A stretch of 64,000 nt of DNA from Panulirus ornatus (GCF_036320965.1 NC_092276.1:4705782-4769781), one strand, 5' to 3'; shown: positions 38,268-50,073, counted from the first letter of the stretch. Notes: generated from the sequence alone by a model not told the origin. Numbers and translations are program-made.

Positions 38268-38297
38268 ATAACGGAGTGCCACTTTCAGCTCCGTTAT
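38268..38297. other. Perfect 9-bp inverted repeat left of a (TA)n run
   Basis: ATAACGGAG at 38268-38276 and CTCCGTTAT at 38289-38297 are exact reverse complements with a 12-nt loop. It sits 36 bp before the (TA)n array. Confidence 0.8.
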
Positions 38298-38331
38298 CAG
38301 TGAAAATGTGAATAGAACGATCATCCGCATG

Positions 38332-38333
<2 letters not shown>

Positions 38334-38414
<81 letters not shown>
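38334..38414. repeat. (TA)n microsatellite
   Basis: Pure TA run of about 40 units, flanked by a hairpin-forming sequence on each side. Confidence 0.97.
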
Positions 38415-38419
<5 letters not shown>

Positions 38420-38422
<3 letters not shown>

Positions 38423-38445
38423 TCACCAGTTTCCTGTGGTGAATG
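38420..38445. other. Perfect 9-bp inverted repeat right of a (TA)n run
   Basis: CATTCACCA at 38420-38428 and TGGTGAATG at 38437-38445 are exact reverse complements with an 8-nt loop, five bases after the TA run. Confidence 0.8.
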
Positions 38446-38935
38446 CTCAGACCACTGGAAACACTAGATAACGTGGTCCGCCCACGACAGCCATTGTACT
38501 CCACTGGCCCACATTCCAGCACTCCAAGCCATGGAAGCGTGGTGGCTCGCGGGTCCTGGAAACGCGACGTGCATTTCCCCGTATCCATAGATCTGTTAAC
38601 GATGGAATCTGGGGAGGGGATCCTCGCTGGCATCTTACCTTATCTTATCAGTGACACTAAACCTAACCACGAGAGAGGACTGGGTGGATTGCATGGTATA
38701 TCTGCCGTGGTTCATGGCTATTGTATGTGTGTTTGTCACACGATGTTTCCTGTATGCCACATAATACCAGTCTTTATTCCTTACGCCAACCTCATCCACC
38801 ACGTTACATATGCTATCATAACTATCCTGTAACACAGGAGGAAGGCTGCAGTTACTGTGTGTACCACTCAACATGTTGCTCTTTACCAGCACCACTCTCC
38901 TGCTCTTTCTATCACTCATTAAATACTTCTCATCT

Positions 38936-39085
38936 CGTACCACTTTCCACACTCCCACGCTCTCACCCACTACCACTCTCTACACCTTCACGTCCACCCA
39001 CTACCGATCTTTGCACTCTCACACTCTCACCCAGTACCACGTTCTACCCCCTACACTTTCACCCACTACCTGTCTCTATACAGAC
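38936..39085. repeat. Degenerate repeat built on CACCCACTACC
   Basis: CACCCACTACC or CACCCAGTACC recurs four times between about 38966 and 39070, at roughly 25-36 bp spacing, in pyrimidine-rich sequence. It opens frames rich in Leu, Ser, Thr and Pro in two frames. Confidence 0.55.
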
Positions 39086-39749
39086 GCTCACCACGACACT
39101 ATCCTGGAAACACTCGCCTAAGTAATGACTTTGTTTACACCAAGAGTGCTGGTGAAGACGATAACATACAAGACAGTGTTCACACACACAAGACAAATCC
39201 TCTCAGCCAACGTCCACGTGAGACAGTGTTCACACTCACAGTGCAAAGTCTGTCTGTAACCAGAGTGTGAGGAAGAACTCGTCCGCGTCTCACACGTTGT
39301 CTCCTCCTGAAGGTTTCATGTTAATTACATTACGTATTCTAATTACAACGGTAATGATAATCCCCTTAAAACTGACATTCATGGCCGTTTTGTACTGCGA
39401 GCTATAAAGAGTTGAGGAAAATACTGTCATAAGACCTTCGGATGTTATATCTACTGAAAAAAAAGACTGGATGCTTTTGGTAGAATTGATTTTTTTTTTT
39501 TTAATCGTCTGTTTATCGTGATTAATTGTAATTTGTCAGAGGCATTAAGGTCACGGCATGGAAGTGGGAAAGGTATGAAAGCTCGATGAAATGAGAGTTA
39601 TTCTTTATACCAATATTGATGTCTGTCGTATCTATCTGTATGATCCCGGGGATGTAAGGTAGAAACATTACTTATCTTCTGTGTCTTTAAGATGTCGACT
39701 AAGGTGAACAATGGCGCGAGGGGCTGGCAAGTATCCCATTCCTGAATTA

Positions 39750-40061
39750 TTACTGATACACCACACATTCTTGAGCAATTTAGATATATTTCGTCCCTGA
39801 TACGCCACACTTTCTGTGGTAATCGTAATATGTTTCGTCCCTGATACGCCACACTTTCTGTGGTAATCGTAATATATTTCGTCCCTGATACGCCACACTT
39901 TCTGTGGTAATCATGATATATTTCGTCCCTGATACACTACACATTCTGTGGTAATCATGATATATTTCGTCCCTGATACGCCACACAGTCTGTGGTAATC
40001 GTAATATATTTCGTCCCTGATACACCACACATTTTATAACTCATAATATATTTCGTCCCTC
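39750..40061. repeat. 44-bp minisatellite, about 7 copies
   Basis: Units begin CTGATACGCCACACTTTCTG and end ATATATTTCGTCC. The period is 44 bp, repeated from about 39750 to 40061. The inner units are near-identical and the outermost are decayed, the usual pattern for an array growing from its centre. Because 44 is not a multiple of three, minus-strand frames read the repeat as three different peptides in turn. Confidence 0.93.
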
Positions 40062-40680
40062 CATCGTGGATTAATGAAACAGCTTTGTTTAAATTTCGTC
40101 GTATTTATGGAAATTATGGCCTTTTATATTTTCACAAAATTTCCACCCTCAGTTAGAGTAAAACTAATAATGATTGGGATAAAAACGAGTGACAGTTGAA
40201 CACATTTTACTAGATTAATATAAAACTCTACTCCCAGTTTTGTTTCCTGTTTATATGATTAAAACTGGTTTATTATAATGCCACATTCAAATTTATGAAA
40301 TTAAAATTTATTCCCGCAGCAGGTTCGCTGAATTATATAGATATTAAATTCTCCGATGTAAAAGAATTTCATCTTAATTAAACATATCCGTGATACATCG
40401 ATAACTACGACATGAAATATTGTATGAATATTAAGGATGATTTATTACCAAGAAGAGTTTATAATCATTTTGTTTTTTCTGATCATTATGATTGTTATGT
40501 CAGGAATGATTCTCAAGGTATAAAGATAATAATTAGGTGAGGTTATTCTTATGCAGCTTGTGTGTGATGAGTAAGATCACTCAAACAAATACATTTGCAT
40601 CAGCCATACGTAGTACGAACACTAACGCAACAACACACAGGCTCATACACTCACGCTCAGAAACACACACATATACTTGC

Positions 40681-40951
<271 letters not shown>

Positions 40952-41119
40952 TATACCGTATAATGAGGGTGGCATAAGTGGATTTGTTCCTTGAAGCATT
41001 TGGTCTCGAAGGAAAGACTGCTCAAGTGGGGTGTTCCTTTCAACGAGGGACGACGAGTTCGTTATCAGGTTGTGGGGAATATTTCGCACAAGGTGGTCTT
41101 TGTAGCGAATAGGTGGGAA

Positions 41120-41545
41120 GATCCTGAAACGAGATGGTCGCAGGAATGTATTGGTCCTTAGAACAAGTTGGTCGTAACGGTGAGATGGTCCCTGGAATGA
41201 GGTGGTCGTAAGGGTGAGGTGGACCCTGGAACAAAGTGGTCGTAAGGATGAGATGGTCGCTGGAACAAGGGGGTCGTAAGGGTGAGGTGGACCCTGGAAC
41301 AAAGTGGTTGTAAGGGTGAGGTGGTCGCTGGAACAAGGGGGTCGTAAGGGTGAGGTGGTCGCTGGAACAAGGTGGTCGTAAGGGTGAGGTGGTCTCTGGA
41401 ACAAGGGGGTCGTAAGGGTGAGGTGGTCGCTGGAACAAGGTGGTCGTAAGGGTGAGGTGGTCGCTGGAACAAGGGGGTCGTAAGGGTGAGGTGGTCGCTG
41501 GAACAAGGTGGTCGTAAGGGTGAGGTGGCCGCTGGAACAAGACTG
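41120..41545. repeat. 34-bp minisatellite, about 12 copies, open in three frames
   Basis: The core unit is GTCGCTGGAACAAGG followed by (G/T)GGTCGTAAGGGTGAGGTG, 34 bp. The left-hand units are more diverged. In the right half, consecutive units alternate between AAGGGGGTCG and AAGGTGGTCG, showing a 68-bp higher-order unit. The 34-bp period is out of phase with codons, so all three minus frames stay open and encode the same 34-residue cycle (102 bp). Overlapping minus frames of 104-239 codons are therefore repeat artefacts. Confidence 0.93.
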
Positions 41546-41789
41546 CCTCTTGTGCGCGGGGGGTCACTGAGTGATGCAGCTGATCACATTATTTGGCGCA
41601 GTTGGCGTCAAGAGACTCATCAATTTTCGAATTAAAGGGAGAAGGTCAGGCAGGGGATTCAATATTATGGTCATTTGACAATTTTCATGTGGACCGAGAT
41701 AAGGGTCCGCAAGTCCCATCCCGGTACGGAGTGGTCTTTCTCAACTACAGTGGTCCGAAATGGTCCTTTTTGAATGCCTTTAGTGAATA

Positions 41790-41955
41790 GGTCTCTCTGA
41801 TCCATGACGGCTCGTGAGTGGTCTTCCTGAACCATGGTGGCTCGTGAGTGGTCTTTCTGAACCATGGTGGCTCGTGAGTGGTCTTTCTGAACCATGGTGG
41901 CTCGTGAGTGGTCTTTCTGAACCATGGCGGTTCGTGAGTGGTCCTTCTTAACCAT
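41790..41955. repeat. 30-bp minisatellite, about 5.5 copies
   Basis: The unit is CTGAACCATGGTGGCTCGTG plus AGTGGTCTTT, 30 bp. The central copies are almost identical. Because 30 is a multiple of three, the minus strand encodes a ten-residue repeat (MVQKDHSRAT) in one open frame, but nothing else supports a gene. Confidence 0.9.
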
Positions 41956-42392
41956 TTCTGTCCAGAGTGGCCCTTCTCAACCATGCCATTTCATTTCACG
42001 GGTTTTCCTATTTGTTTATACTCCAGAGACTGGTAAGTGTGGAATATTATCTACAGGTGTAAACGTATTACCATGTCTCTTTCAAACTTTCAAGAAGAAA
42101 TTAATGCTTATTCGGGACTGGTGTAAAGAATCACTTGTTCTCTTTTAATCTTTCACAAACAACTTCAAGCTCACAAAGGATCAAATGATTATATGATTAT
42201 TCAAACCTATAACTAGGGTGTTTACATGTTAGTTGAGGATTACTGGAGAACGAAGACGTGAAGAAAGAGAAGGAGGATATGCAGATACAAACTGGGGGAG
42301 TGAAGAATAGAGAAGAGAAAGTGTGCAAAGGGAAAGATGAACGAAGAAAGGAGGTTGGAGAAATGGTTTGAAGGAAAAAACATAGCTGCTAC

Positions 42393-42397
<5 letters not shown>

Positions 42398-42464
<67 letters not shown>
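42398..42464. repeat. (GA)n microsatellite
   Basis: Pure GA run of about 33 units. Confidence 0.97.
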
Positions 42465-42468
<4 letters not shown>

Positions 42469-42650
42469 GGGGTTCCTAATCAAACCCCCAGCGCCTAAAT
42501 AGCCTCCTCAATCCTCCAATTGGCCATTCGATCCTAAGGACAAAACTCCGGTGATAACGATTCCCTTGCAGGCCACGTCCATCGCTGGTAACCTCATTAC
42601 TGGCGTCCAGGGAGGAGTGAGGCAGGAAGAGGCGCTGGAGGTGGAGGAAG

Positions 42651-42688
42651 AAGTAGAAGAAGAAGAAGAAGAAGAAGAAGAAGAAGAG
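42651..42688. repeat. (GAA)n microsatellite
   Basis: About 12 GAA units. The poly-Glu in a 69-codon plus frame comes from this run. Confidence 0.95.
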
Positions 42689-42821
42689 GTGAGAAATAGT
42701 GTGAGGAGCAGAATATACGTGAATGAGGAGATAAATGCGATGGAAGGAGGAATGAAATAAATGTGGAGAAAGAGAAGTCGATTTAATGATGAAAAGATTA
42801 GACTGGAAAAGCGTTAAAGAG

Positions 42822-42827
<6 letters not shown>

Positions 42828-42900
<73 letters not shown>
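42828..42900. repeat. (GA)n microsatellite
   Basis: Pure GA run of about 36 units. Confidence 0.97.
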
Positions 42901-42901
<1 letters not shown>

Positions 42902-43448
42902 GAAGGAAAAGAAGGAGAAAACTTAGGGAAAGCTGGAGACAATACTGTTGATCAGAGAGATGGTGTGGAGTGTTGCGGTGAGGGAGAGATTGGCAGAAGC
43001 GAGGGAGACGGGAAAAGACAGGGAGTAGTGGTCGGAAGTGGAAGATAAGCCTGAGATATGAATGTGAGGGACATATAAAGAATATGGATGAAAGCTACGT
43101 ATGTATGCTTCGGAATACATGCGAGAGCATGAGGACAGATATCAAAAGACGTGATGGTTATGACGAGTTTATCTGCTGGAAGACAGCACGTGGGAAGGAC
43201 AGATAACAGAAGACCCTGGCGGTCTATGACCAGTTTATCTACCTGTGTTTAGATAGAAATGTAAAAGTGAAAAAGAAAGGCCTGCAGAGGGAAGGGAAGG
43301 GAAAGATAGGAGGAGTGGAAGGAATGGGGACGGGGGAGAAACTATGGTCCTTATATGGGGTGGATGGCTTCTCTCTTGGGAGCACTACTGCCTTCCACTT
43401 CATTAGGACAGCTCAGCTGTTCCACGACGCAGGGTGCAGGGGAGGTGT

Positions 43449-43451
<3 letters not shown>

Positions 43452-43516
<65 letters not shown>
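43452..43516. repeat. (GA)n microsatellite
   Basis: Pure GA run of about 32 units. Confidence 0.97.
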
Positions 43517-43519
<3 letters not shown>

Positions 43520-43639
43520 TCACCTACTATAAGACAAATGACTAACTGCTGAAACCACTTACGTTAATTCAGCCCAAACAGAAGTTCCAAAAGAATGTAG
43601 TAATTATTTCCCATACCTTCTGGTGGCCTCCCTCCCTAC

Positions 43640-43975
43640 TGGTCATCTGACCTTGTATTCAAGCTGACCTCAGATGACCTAAGAGAAACTCCAGGTGAAT
43701 CTTTGTGACCCGAGACGGTGCTATATGACCTAAGCTGACCTGAGGCAAGTTTATGGAACCATACCCTCCTGATGCAGATCTGTGTGACCCTACCTGACCT
43801 GAAAGTGTCATCTGTGACCTTACCAAACCTGAAACAGCCCTATGTGACCTTACCTATCCCGAGACAGCCCTATGTGACCTTAGCTATCCCGAGACAGCCC
43901 TATGTGACCTTATCTAACCTGAGATAGCACCATGTGACCTTACCTGAGACAGCCCAATGTGACCACGTACGACCT
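43640..43975. repeat. Degenerate 30-bp repeat rich in TGACCT
   Basis: TGTGACCTTACCTATCCCGA followed by GACAGCCCTA forms a 30-bp unit. It is clearest at about 43800-43960 and decays to the left. TGACCT or TGACCC occurs more than ten times, since each unit carries one. The array is old on its left side. Confidence 0.8.
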
Positions 43976-44276
43976 ACACCGATCTCAAAGGACTATAGAC
44001 GGCCTCATATAACCCCGACCCTCCAGAATTTTTCCTGGCGAGCCTCCCCGTTTCATTGGATCCTTTCCCATCTCCCCTCCCGGGTAGGTTTTCCCCTTTG
44101 ATCTATCACTTTAAGACGGATTTTTCTTTTCCACGTCTCTAGGAAGAATTCAACTTGGGTCTGAGAGATCAGGCTCAGTCTGTGCTCTCTGTGTTAAGGC
44201 AGGTTAATATCCTGGGGCGCCACCCTTTCCTATATATGAGGCTCGTCAGCTGGTCTGAACTTGATCTCGAGTCACG

Positions 44277-44278
<2 letters not shown>

Positions 44279-44353
<75 letters not shown>
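44279..44353. repeat. (TA)n microsatellite
   Basis: Pure TA run of about 36 units. No mobile element recognised at the edges. Confidence 0.97.
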
Positions 44354-44357
<4 letters not shown>

Positions 44358-44512
44358 AGTAGAACTTTATTATGGTATAGCTGATTCAGATCGCTCCTAG
44401 AAAGACATACAGAGAGCATCCTAAGATCAACATAGATATGTTGTGACTCACGTAATTAGCGGAAGTAAACAGAGCCTTCAGTCCTTTGTTGATTTTGCTA
44501 GCAAGAGGGGAG

Positions 44513-44516
<4 letters not shown>

Positions 44517-44603
<87 letters not shown>
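44517..44603. repeat. (CT)n microsatellite
   Basis: Pure CT run of about 43 units. Confidence 0.97.
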
Positions 44604-44607
<4 letters not shown>

Positions 44608-45216
44608 GCGTCCCACATTGCATTTCGCTAAGCAAGTGCTGAGGGTTGCCTGTTTTCATAATATCACGTACAGTACATGTACAGTACCCGACTAGAGGTG
44701 AAGTTCTTTCTCTCGACCCTGAGACCCACGCCATCCATTTTCTATATCACGTTACTGTCATTCTCTATTATATATTTCCATCAGATTAGAAAAAGAAAGA
44801 CTTCCGTAATGCAGTGTTTGTTCACTCACTATTTATCTAGCTTTATATATTCATGGAAGGCGAGTGTAGAAATGTACAAACAATTTTGAATTTTTCACAG
44901 TTGCTACCAAAACCCCCAATTTTTTTTCCCTCCGAGTGTGAGTGGAAAAACACATTGCAAAATTCAGAGCTTATTTCCACCTTTAACTCTTCTCCATGGG
45001 AAAATTTAGCGACACGCAAATTTATATATTCATTCCATTCTTTTTTAAAACCCTTACTCCTAAATGCATAGTTATATTCATTCATTATCATTTATTATTA
45101 TACTCTTAAGTACAGACTTATATTCATCCTCTTTATCTATTAATATCTATCCTTTTAAGAACAGATTTGTAATCAATCCACATCCCACTTTTTTATTCAA
45201 ACTTTTAAACATAAAG

Positions 45217-45218
<2 letters not shown>
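44604..45218. other. No gene recognised
   Basis: A/T-rich sequence with short frames on both strands. No repeat family or exon recognised. Confidence 0.45.

Positions 45219-45298
<80 letters not shown>
45219..45298. repeat. (TA)n microsatellite
   Basis: Pure TA run of about 40 units. Confidence 0.97.
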
Positions 45299-45300
<2 letters not shown>

Positions 45301-45729
45301 TTTTGAATACAAACTTTCATCCCATTTTCAATGTCAGAACTATTGAATACTAAGTTACTTTCTTCTCAATTTTATTTTGATATCCATACTCTTTGGCTGG
45401 CATTTATACCATTAGTTACTGAAAGTGTTGTAAGAATTCTTCAGTGTATTCTATCACCTTATTAAACCCTGTTATTAATCTGCAGACAATTTCGCTGGAT
45501 ACAAAAGGAGAAAGAAATGTCATTATTGCAAAGAAGGGACGTCTTCCAGTCGCTTCCCTTGGCCGATGTTATGACGTACATACAAAATCTTTTCTTATTC
45601 ACTCTCACATTGCCTTACAATTTATATTATGACTTACTTCCATTGGTATTGGGCCTCCTAGATACGATTGTTTTAAGGTTCTGTGATGAAAAGCAAACAA
45701 GCAAAACAACCAACCCCTCGAGACAGAGG

Positions 45730-45822
45730 AATATTATGGTAAGATTATGAGATGACTGAATATTATGGTAAGATTATGAGATAACTGAATATTATATTAA
45801 GATTATGAGATGACTGAATATC
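45730..45822. repeat. 29-bp tandem repeat, about 3.2 copies
   Basis: AATATTATGGTAAGATTATG plus AGATGACTG repeats three times with very few differences, then breaks off at GAATATCAGG. Confidence 0.9.
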
Positions 45823-46310
45823 AGGCATCAAGACAGACTTTAAATGCAGGTCACGATGAATTATCAAGGCATAAACAACAACGCCTACTGATTTAAAGGC
45901 GAAGAAACGCAGGGTTTCAAAAATGAGGCTTTAACTTCGCGCTCCGTTGGCCCGTGTTTTCCCTCACTAACTGATTCGCATACCTGTCTGCTGGCATAAT
46001 AACTCGAGCTGCGGTGCGCTCGCCACACCTCAGCAGCTTCATTATGCAAGTAACAGTTGCGACTACTAAGATTATCACTAGAGAAAATGGGGGAAAAGAC
46101 AATCCTGTAATAAGCAGGAATCAGAGGGAGCGAGCGTGGAGACGAGAAATGGGTTGACAATTAACTTGAGGGTATTTAAAATGTACAGAACGTAGGTGCA
46201 GCCAAGGAAGCTGGAGGTATGTTAAAGGATGAGATTATTATTCATAAGGAATATTACCCTATTCTCTCATCGTGGTCGATCTTTTTGTTCATTTGAATAT
46301 TTAGAGGCCT
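45823..46310. other. No gene recognised
   Basis: Ordinary sequence before LINE copy 2. A minus frame of 91 codons (45885-46160) is less biased in composition than most here but matches nothing I know. Confidence 0.4.
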
Positions 46311-46316
46311 CGGAAT

Positions 46317-47885
46317 ATATATGACTCATGGTGAGGTGCCTGAGGATTGGCGGAATGCGTGCATAGTGCCATTGTACAAAGGCAAAGGGGATAAGAGTGA
46401 GTGCTCAAATTTCAGAGGTATAAGTTTGTTGAGTATTCCTGGTAAATTATATGGGAGGATATTGATTGAGAGGATGAAGGCATGTACAGAGCATCAGATT
46501 GGGGAAGAGCAGTGTGGTTTCAGAAGTGGTAGAGGATGTGTGGATCAGGTGTTTGCTTTGAAGAATGTATGTGAGAAATACTTAGAAAAGCAAATGGATT
46601 TGTATGTAGCATTTATGGATCTGGAGAAGGCATATGATAGAGTTGATAAAGATGCTCTGTGGAAGGTATTAAGAATATATGGTGTTGGAGGCAAGTTGTT
46701 AGAAGCAGTGAAAAGTTTTTATCGAGGATGTAAGGCATGTGTACGTGTAGGAAGAGAGGAAAGTGATTGGTTCTCAGTGAATGTAGGTTTTCGGCAGGGG
46801 TGTGTGATGTCTCCATGGTTGTTTAATTTGTTTATGGATGGGGTTGTTAGGGAGGTGAATGCAAGAGTTTTGGAAAGAGGGGCAAGTATGAAGTCTGTTG
46901 TGGATGAGAGAGCTTAGGAAGTGAGTCAGTTGTTGTTGGCTGATGATACAGCGCTGGTGGCTGATTCATGTGAGAAACTGCAGAAGCTGGTGACTGAGTT
47001 TGGTAAAGTGTGTGAAAGAAGAAAGTTAAGAGTAAATGTGAATAAGAGCAAGGTTATTAGGTACAGTAGGGTTGAGGGTCAAGTCAATTGGGAGGTAAGT
47101 TTGAATGGAGAAAAACTGGAGGAAGTAAAGTGTTTCAGATATATGGGAGTGGATCTGGCAGCGGATGGAACCATGGAAGCGGAAGTGGATCATAGGGTGG
47201 GGGAGGGGGCGAAAATCCTGGGAGCCTTGAAGAATGTGTGGAAGTCGAGAACATTATCTCGGAAAGCAAAAATGGGTATGTTTGAAGGAATAGTGGTTCC
47301 AACAGTGTTGTATGGTTGCGAGGCGTGGGCCATGGATAGAGCTGTGCGCAGGAGGGTGGATGTGCTGGAAATGAGATGTTTGAGGACAATGTGTGGTGTG
47401 AGGTGGTTTGATCGAGTAAGTAACGTAAGGGTAAGAGAGATGTGTGGAAATAAAAAGAGTGTGGTTGAGAGAGCAGAAGAGGGTGTTTTGAAATGGTTTG
47501 GGCACATGGAGAGAATGAGTGAGGAAAGATTGACCAAGAGGATATATGTGTCGGAGGTGGAGGGAACGAGGAGAAGTGGGAGACCAAATTGGAGTTGGAA
47601 AGATGGAGTGAAAAAGATTTTGTGTGATCGGGGCCTGAACATGCAGGAGGGTGAAAGGAGTGCAAGGAATAGAGTGAATTGGATCGATGTGGTAAACCGG
47701 GGTTGACGTGCTGTCAGTGGATTGAATCAGGGCATGTGAAGCGTCTGGGGTAAACCATGGAAAGCTGTGTAGGTATGTATATTTGCGTGTGTGGACGTAT
47801 GTATATACATGTGTATGGGGGTGGGTTGGGCCATTTCTTTCGTCTGTTTCCTTGCGCTACCTCGCAAACGCGGGAGACAGCGACA

Positions 47886-47905
<20 letters not shown>
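46317..47905 (+). mobile_element. LINE copy 2: longest reverse transcriptase copy, one stop codon
   Basis: A single frame runs from 46321 to the family stop at 47704-47706 (462 codons), broken only by TAG at 46915-46917 where copy 3 has TGG. Residues 7-47 (PEDWRNACIVPLYKGKGD...FRGISLLSIPGKLYGRIL) and 65-71 (CGFRSGR) are reverse transcriptase entry blocks. VAFMDLEKAYD (96-106) contains the first catalytic Asp, GFRQGCVMSPWLFN (156-169) is motif B, and LADD (206-209) is motif C with Leu in place of the usual Phe or Tyr. The C-terminal half carries YGCEAWAMD and WFGHMERMSEERLTKRIY. The 5' part (endonuclease and N-terminal reverse transcriptase) is missing. A 3' UTR of about 180 bp ends GACAGCGACA, then an A run and (TA)n. 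RTE-type affiliation is inferred from motif style. Confidence 0.92.

Positions 47906-47981
<76 letters not shown>
47886..47981. repeat. A run plus (TA)n, 3' end of LINE copy 2
   Basis: About 18 A residues followed by roughly 38 TA units. The left end of this LINE has only ATATAT, so the bracketing is weaker than in the other copies. Confidence 0.95.
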
Positions 47982-47983
<2 letters not shown>

Positions 47984-48065
47984 CAGAATTAACTGTGATA
48001 CTGAATATTGTAAAGATGTGCAATGTTATATATAGTGGGCACACAACATACATATTGATGTGATT

Positions 48066-48275
48066 GGCCTTTGACCTGACCCTTGAAAGTCAGGTCAAAG
48101 ACCATGTCAGTATACCCAAATGGTCGTGCCCCTAGTACTCAAGGGTAGTAACGTCGTGCTTAATGATATTACCGCCATGCTCAAGGGTCGCACCGTCGTG
48201 TTTAAGGGTCGTAATGTAGTGCTTAATGGTCGTGCCGTCGTGGCCAATGGTCGTATCATCGTACTTAAGAGGTTT
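48066..48275 (-). repeat. 21-bp minisatellite with adjacent hairpin (copy B)
   Basis: CTTTGACCTGAC at 48069-48080 and GTCAGGTCAAAG at 48089-48100 form a perfect 12-bp stem with an 8-nt loop, extendable past one mismatch by GG/CC. After a spacer ending TATACCCAAATGG, about seven 21-bp units near AAGGGTCGTACCGTCGTGCTT follow, the reverse complement of the 11.4 kb unit. The order (hairpin, spacer with ATACCCA, array) matches the 55.9 kb copy. Confidence 0.75.
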
Positions 48276-49487
48276 ATGCCGTTAGTTGTCAGATTATCAC
48301 TACATCTTTCACATTTATATTATTTTGATAGATTTCCTTATGAATGGAAAAAATGTACCGTACGTATTGTATTGTTACTGAAAATGTATTAATGCATATT
48401 TTATTGCATGGTTATACATTTTTTCTTTCTTTATCTTTTCTATAAGATGGAGAAATATCACCCATATGATCTGGTTTGGTTATGAAATATTACCTTGGAA
48501 ATTACTAGCAAATAAGCATTGCCTGGTTATACGAATATGAGTTTTGGTGAAATGTTTCTGTTGGGATGTATCGTCTCTTGTAAATAATCTAAATCTAAAA
48601 CTTTAAGAATAAATCGTAAGAAATGCAATTGTTTAGTATGTTGTTGTTGTTGCAGTTGTGTGTGTTGTGTGTGTGTGTGTGGGTGTAGTTGACCGAGATC
48701 CGACGGAAGGTAACGAATATTCTCATTTTTCTTTACAAAGAGCAGTACTTCGATATTTCACTTACGTCAGATTGTTTCATGCATAACATGATCTTAATGT
48801 CACAAAGATTTTCATTCTTTACGCTCTCGTCCACCACCTTTATCACACAAGTAGGACACACTTTCACAGATCTAATTCTTTTTCCCTGGTTTGGAGAAGC
48901 AATATTCGGCCCTCATGCACTTGTATGAGTAACTTGTAATACATGAATGTTCGCTATCTAGCGTCCATTAGCGCTGAATGGTTGATAAGTGAGGCACAGG
49001 ACGATAGGATCCAGAGAACTCCGTGTGAAATAGGGTACCAGGTTAATGTATTCACCGGGCTGATGCTTAATGACACGAGACCTGGGAATTATGTGAACGT
49101 ATTCGTGAAACATGATATTGTAGTTATACATTATCTCTGTGGACCAGGGTTGTATTCCCCCAGGGGTGGTGATCAGGACTTCCTCGTCTCTACAACTGGG
49201 TGTACAGAAGCACTTAGTTACCTCCATCATCAGGGTAGAGAAGTGCATCTTTGTTGTCATGACTCGTCCGTACGTCCATGTGTCCGTGTTTGAGCGGGCT
49301 CCCGGTCATCAGATAGGATGATGAGATGTCCATCACCTGCTGCAGAATAACTGACGTGGTGCCCTGGTCAGCCCAGGGATTATTTTCCTTCATGACAACT
49401 GATACAAAGAGGAACACCCCACATTAACTCGTCTCATTCCCAGAGCAACACGCTACTTGATGACGAAATACAGTGTCACAAGAGGAA
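48276..49487. other. No gene recognised
   Basis: Ordinary sequence with short frames. A short GT run lies near 48657-48682. The plus frame at 48943-49293 (116 codons) has no recognised family. Confidence 0.45.
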
Positions 49488-49502
49488 TTGATAATAATGA
49501 TA

Positions 49503-49536
<34 letters not shown>

Positions 49537-49560
49537 CAATATTAATGATAATGTTAATAA
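49488..49560. repeat. (ATA/ATG)n microsatellite
   Basis: Trinucleotide run of ATA with scattered ATG and AAC variants, as poly-Ile frames reveal. Confidence 0.95.
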
Positions 49561-49998
49561 TACATGCTTATAGATTATGCACAATAGATAAATTGGGTAT
49601 ACTATGTGGCATTATGATTATGTCTGATTACGTCTTGATTAAAGCGATATCCATTTAAAAGTAAGATAAATGAATAGAAATAGTTAAGAAATAATTGCTT
49701 TTTCCGCAAGCCACGTCGGCTGTTTACATGTACATAGACTCCTTCCGTGTAAGAGAAACATAATTTGCATGTAAAATTCCAGTGATAATACACAACACAC
49801 AAAAGCACCTAAGATGATACCAAATCTTTCTTATTTCCGCCTCGCGGCTCCTTATATGCAAAATGATTTTTAAATATGCAAATTGCCGCGAAAATTGCAT
49901 GGGTTTTAACATTTTAAATCATGCAGACAGTGAACAGTATAGCACACAAATGAATCATTAACAGGAAATATACAATTTTTTGCACAGAGTAGAGCTTA

Positions 49999-50000
<2 letters not shown>

Positions 50001-50073
<73 letters not shown>
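50001..50073. repeat. (TA)n microsatellite
   Basis: Pure TA run of about 36 units. No mobile element recognised at the edges. Confidence 0.97.

Noticed and set aside
39750..40061. CRISPR-like appearance of regularly spaced repeats
   Set aside because: The 44-bp units are directly adjacent with no unique spacers, and the context is eukaryotic.
41671..41955. In-frame ten-residue repeat protein (MVQKDHSRAT)n
   Set aside because: The 30-bp array is divisible by three and lacks a stop by chance. There is no signal peptide, promoter or flanking conserved sequence.
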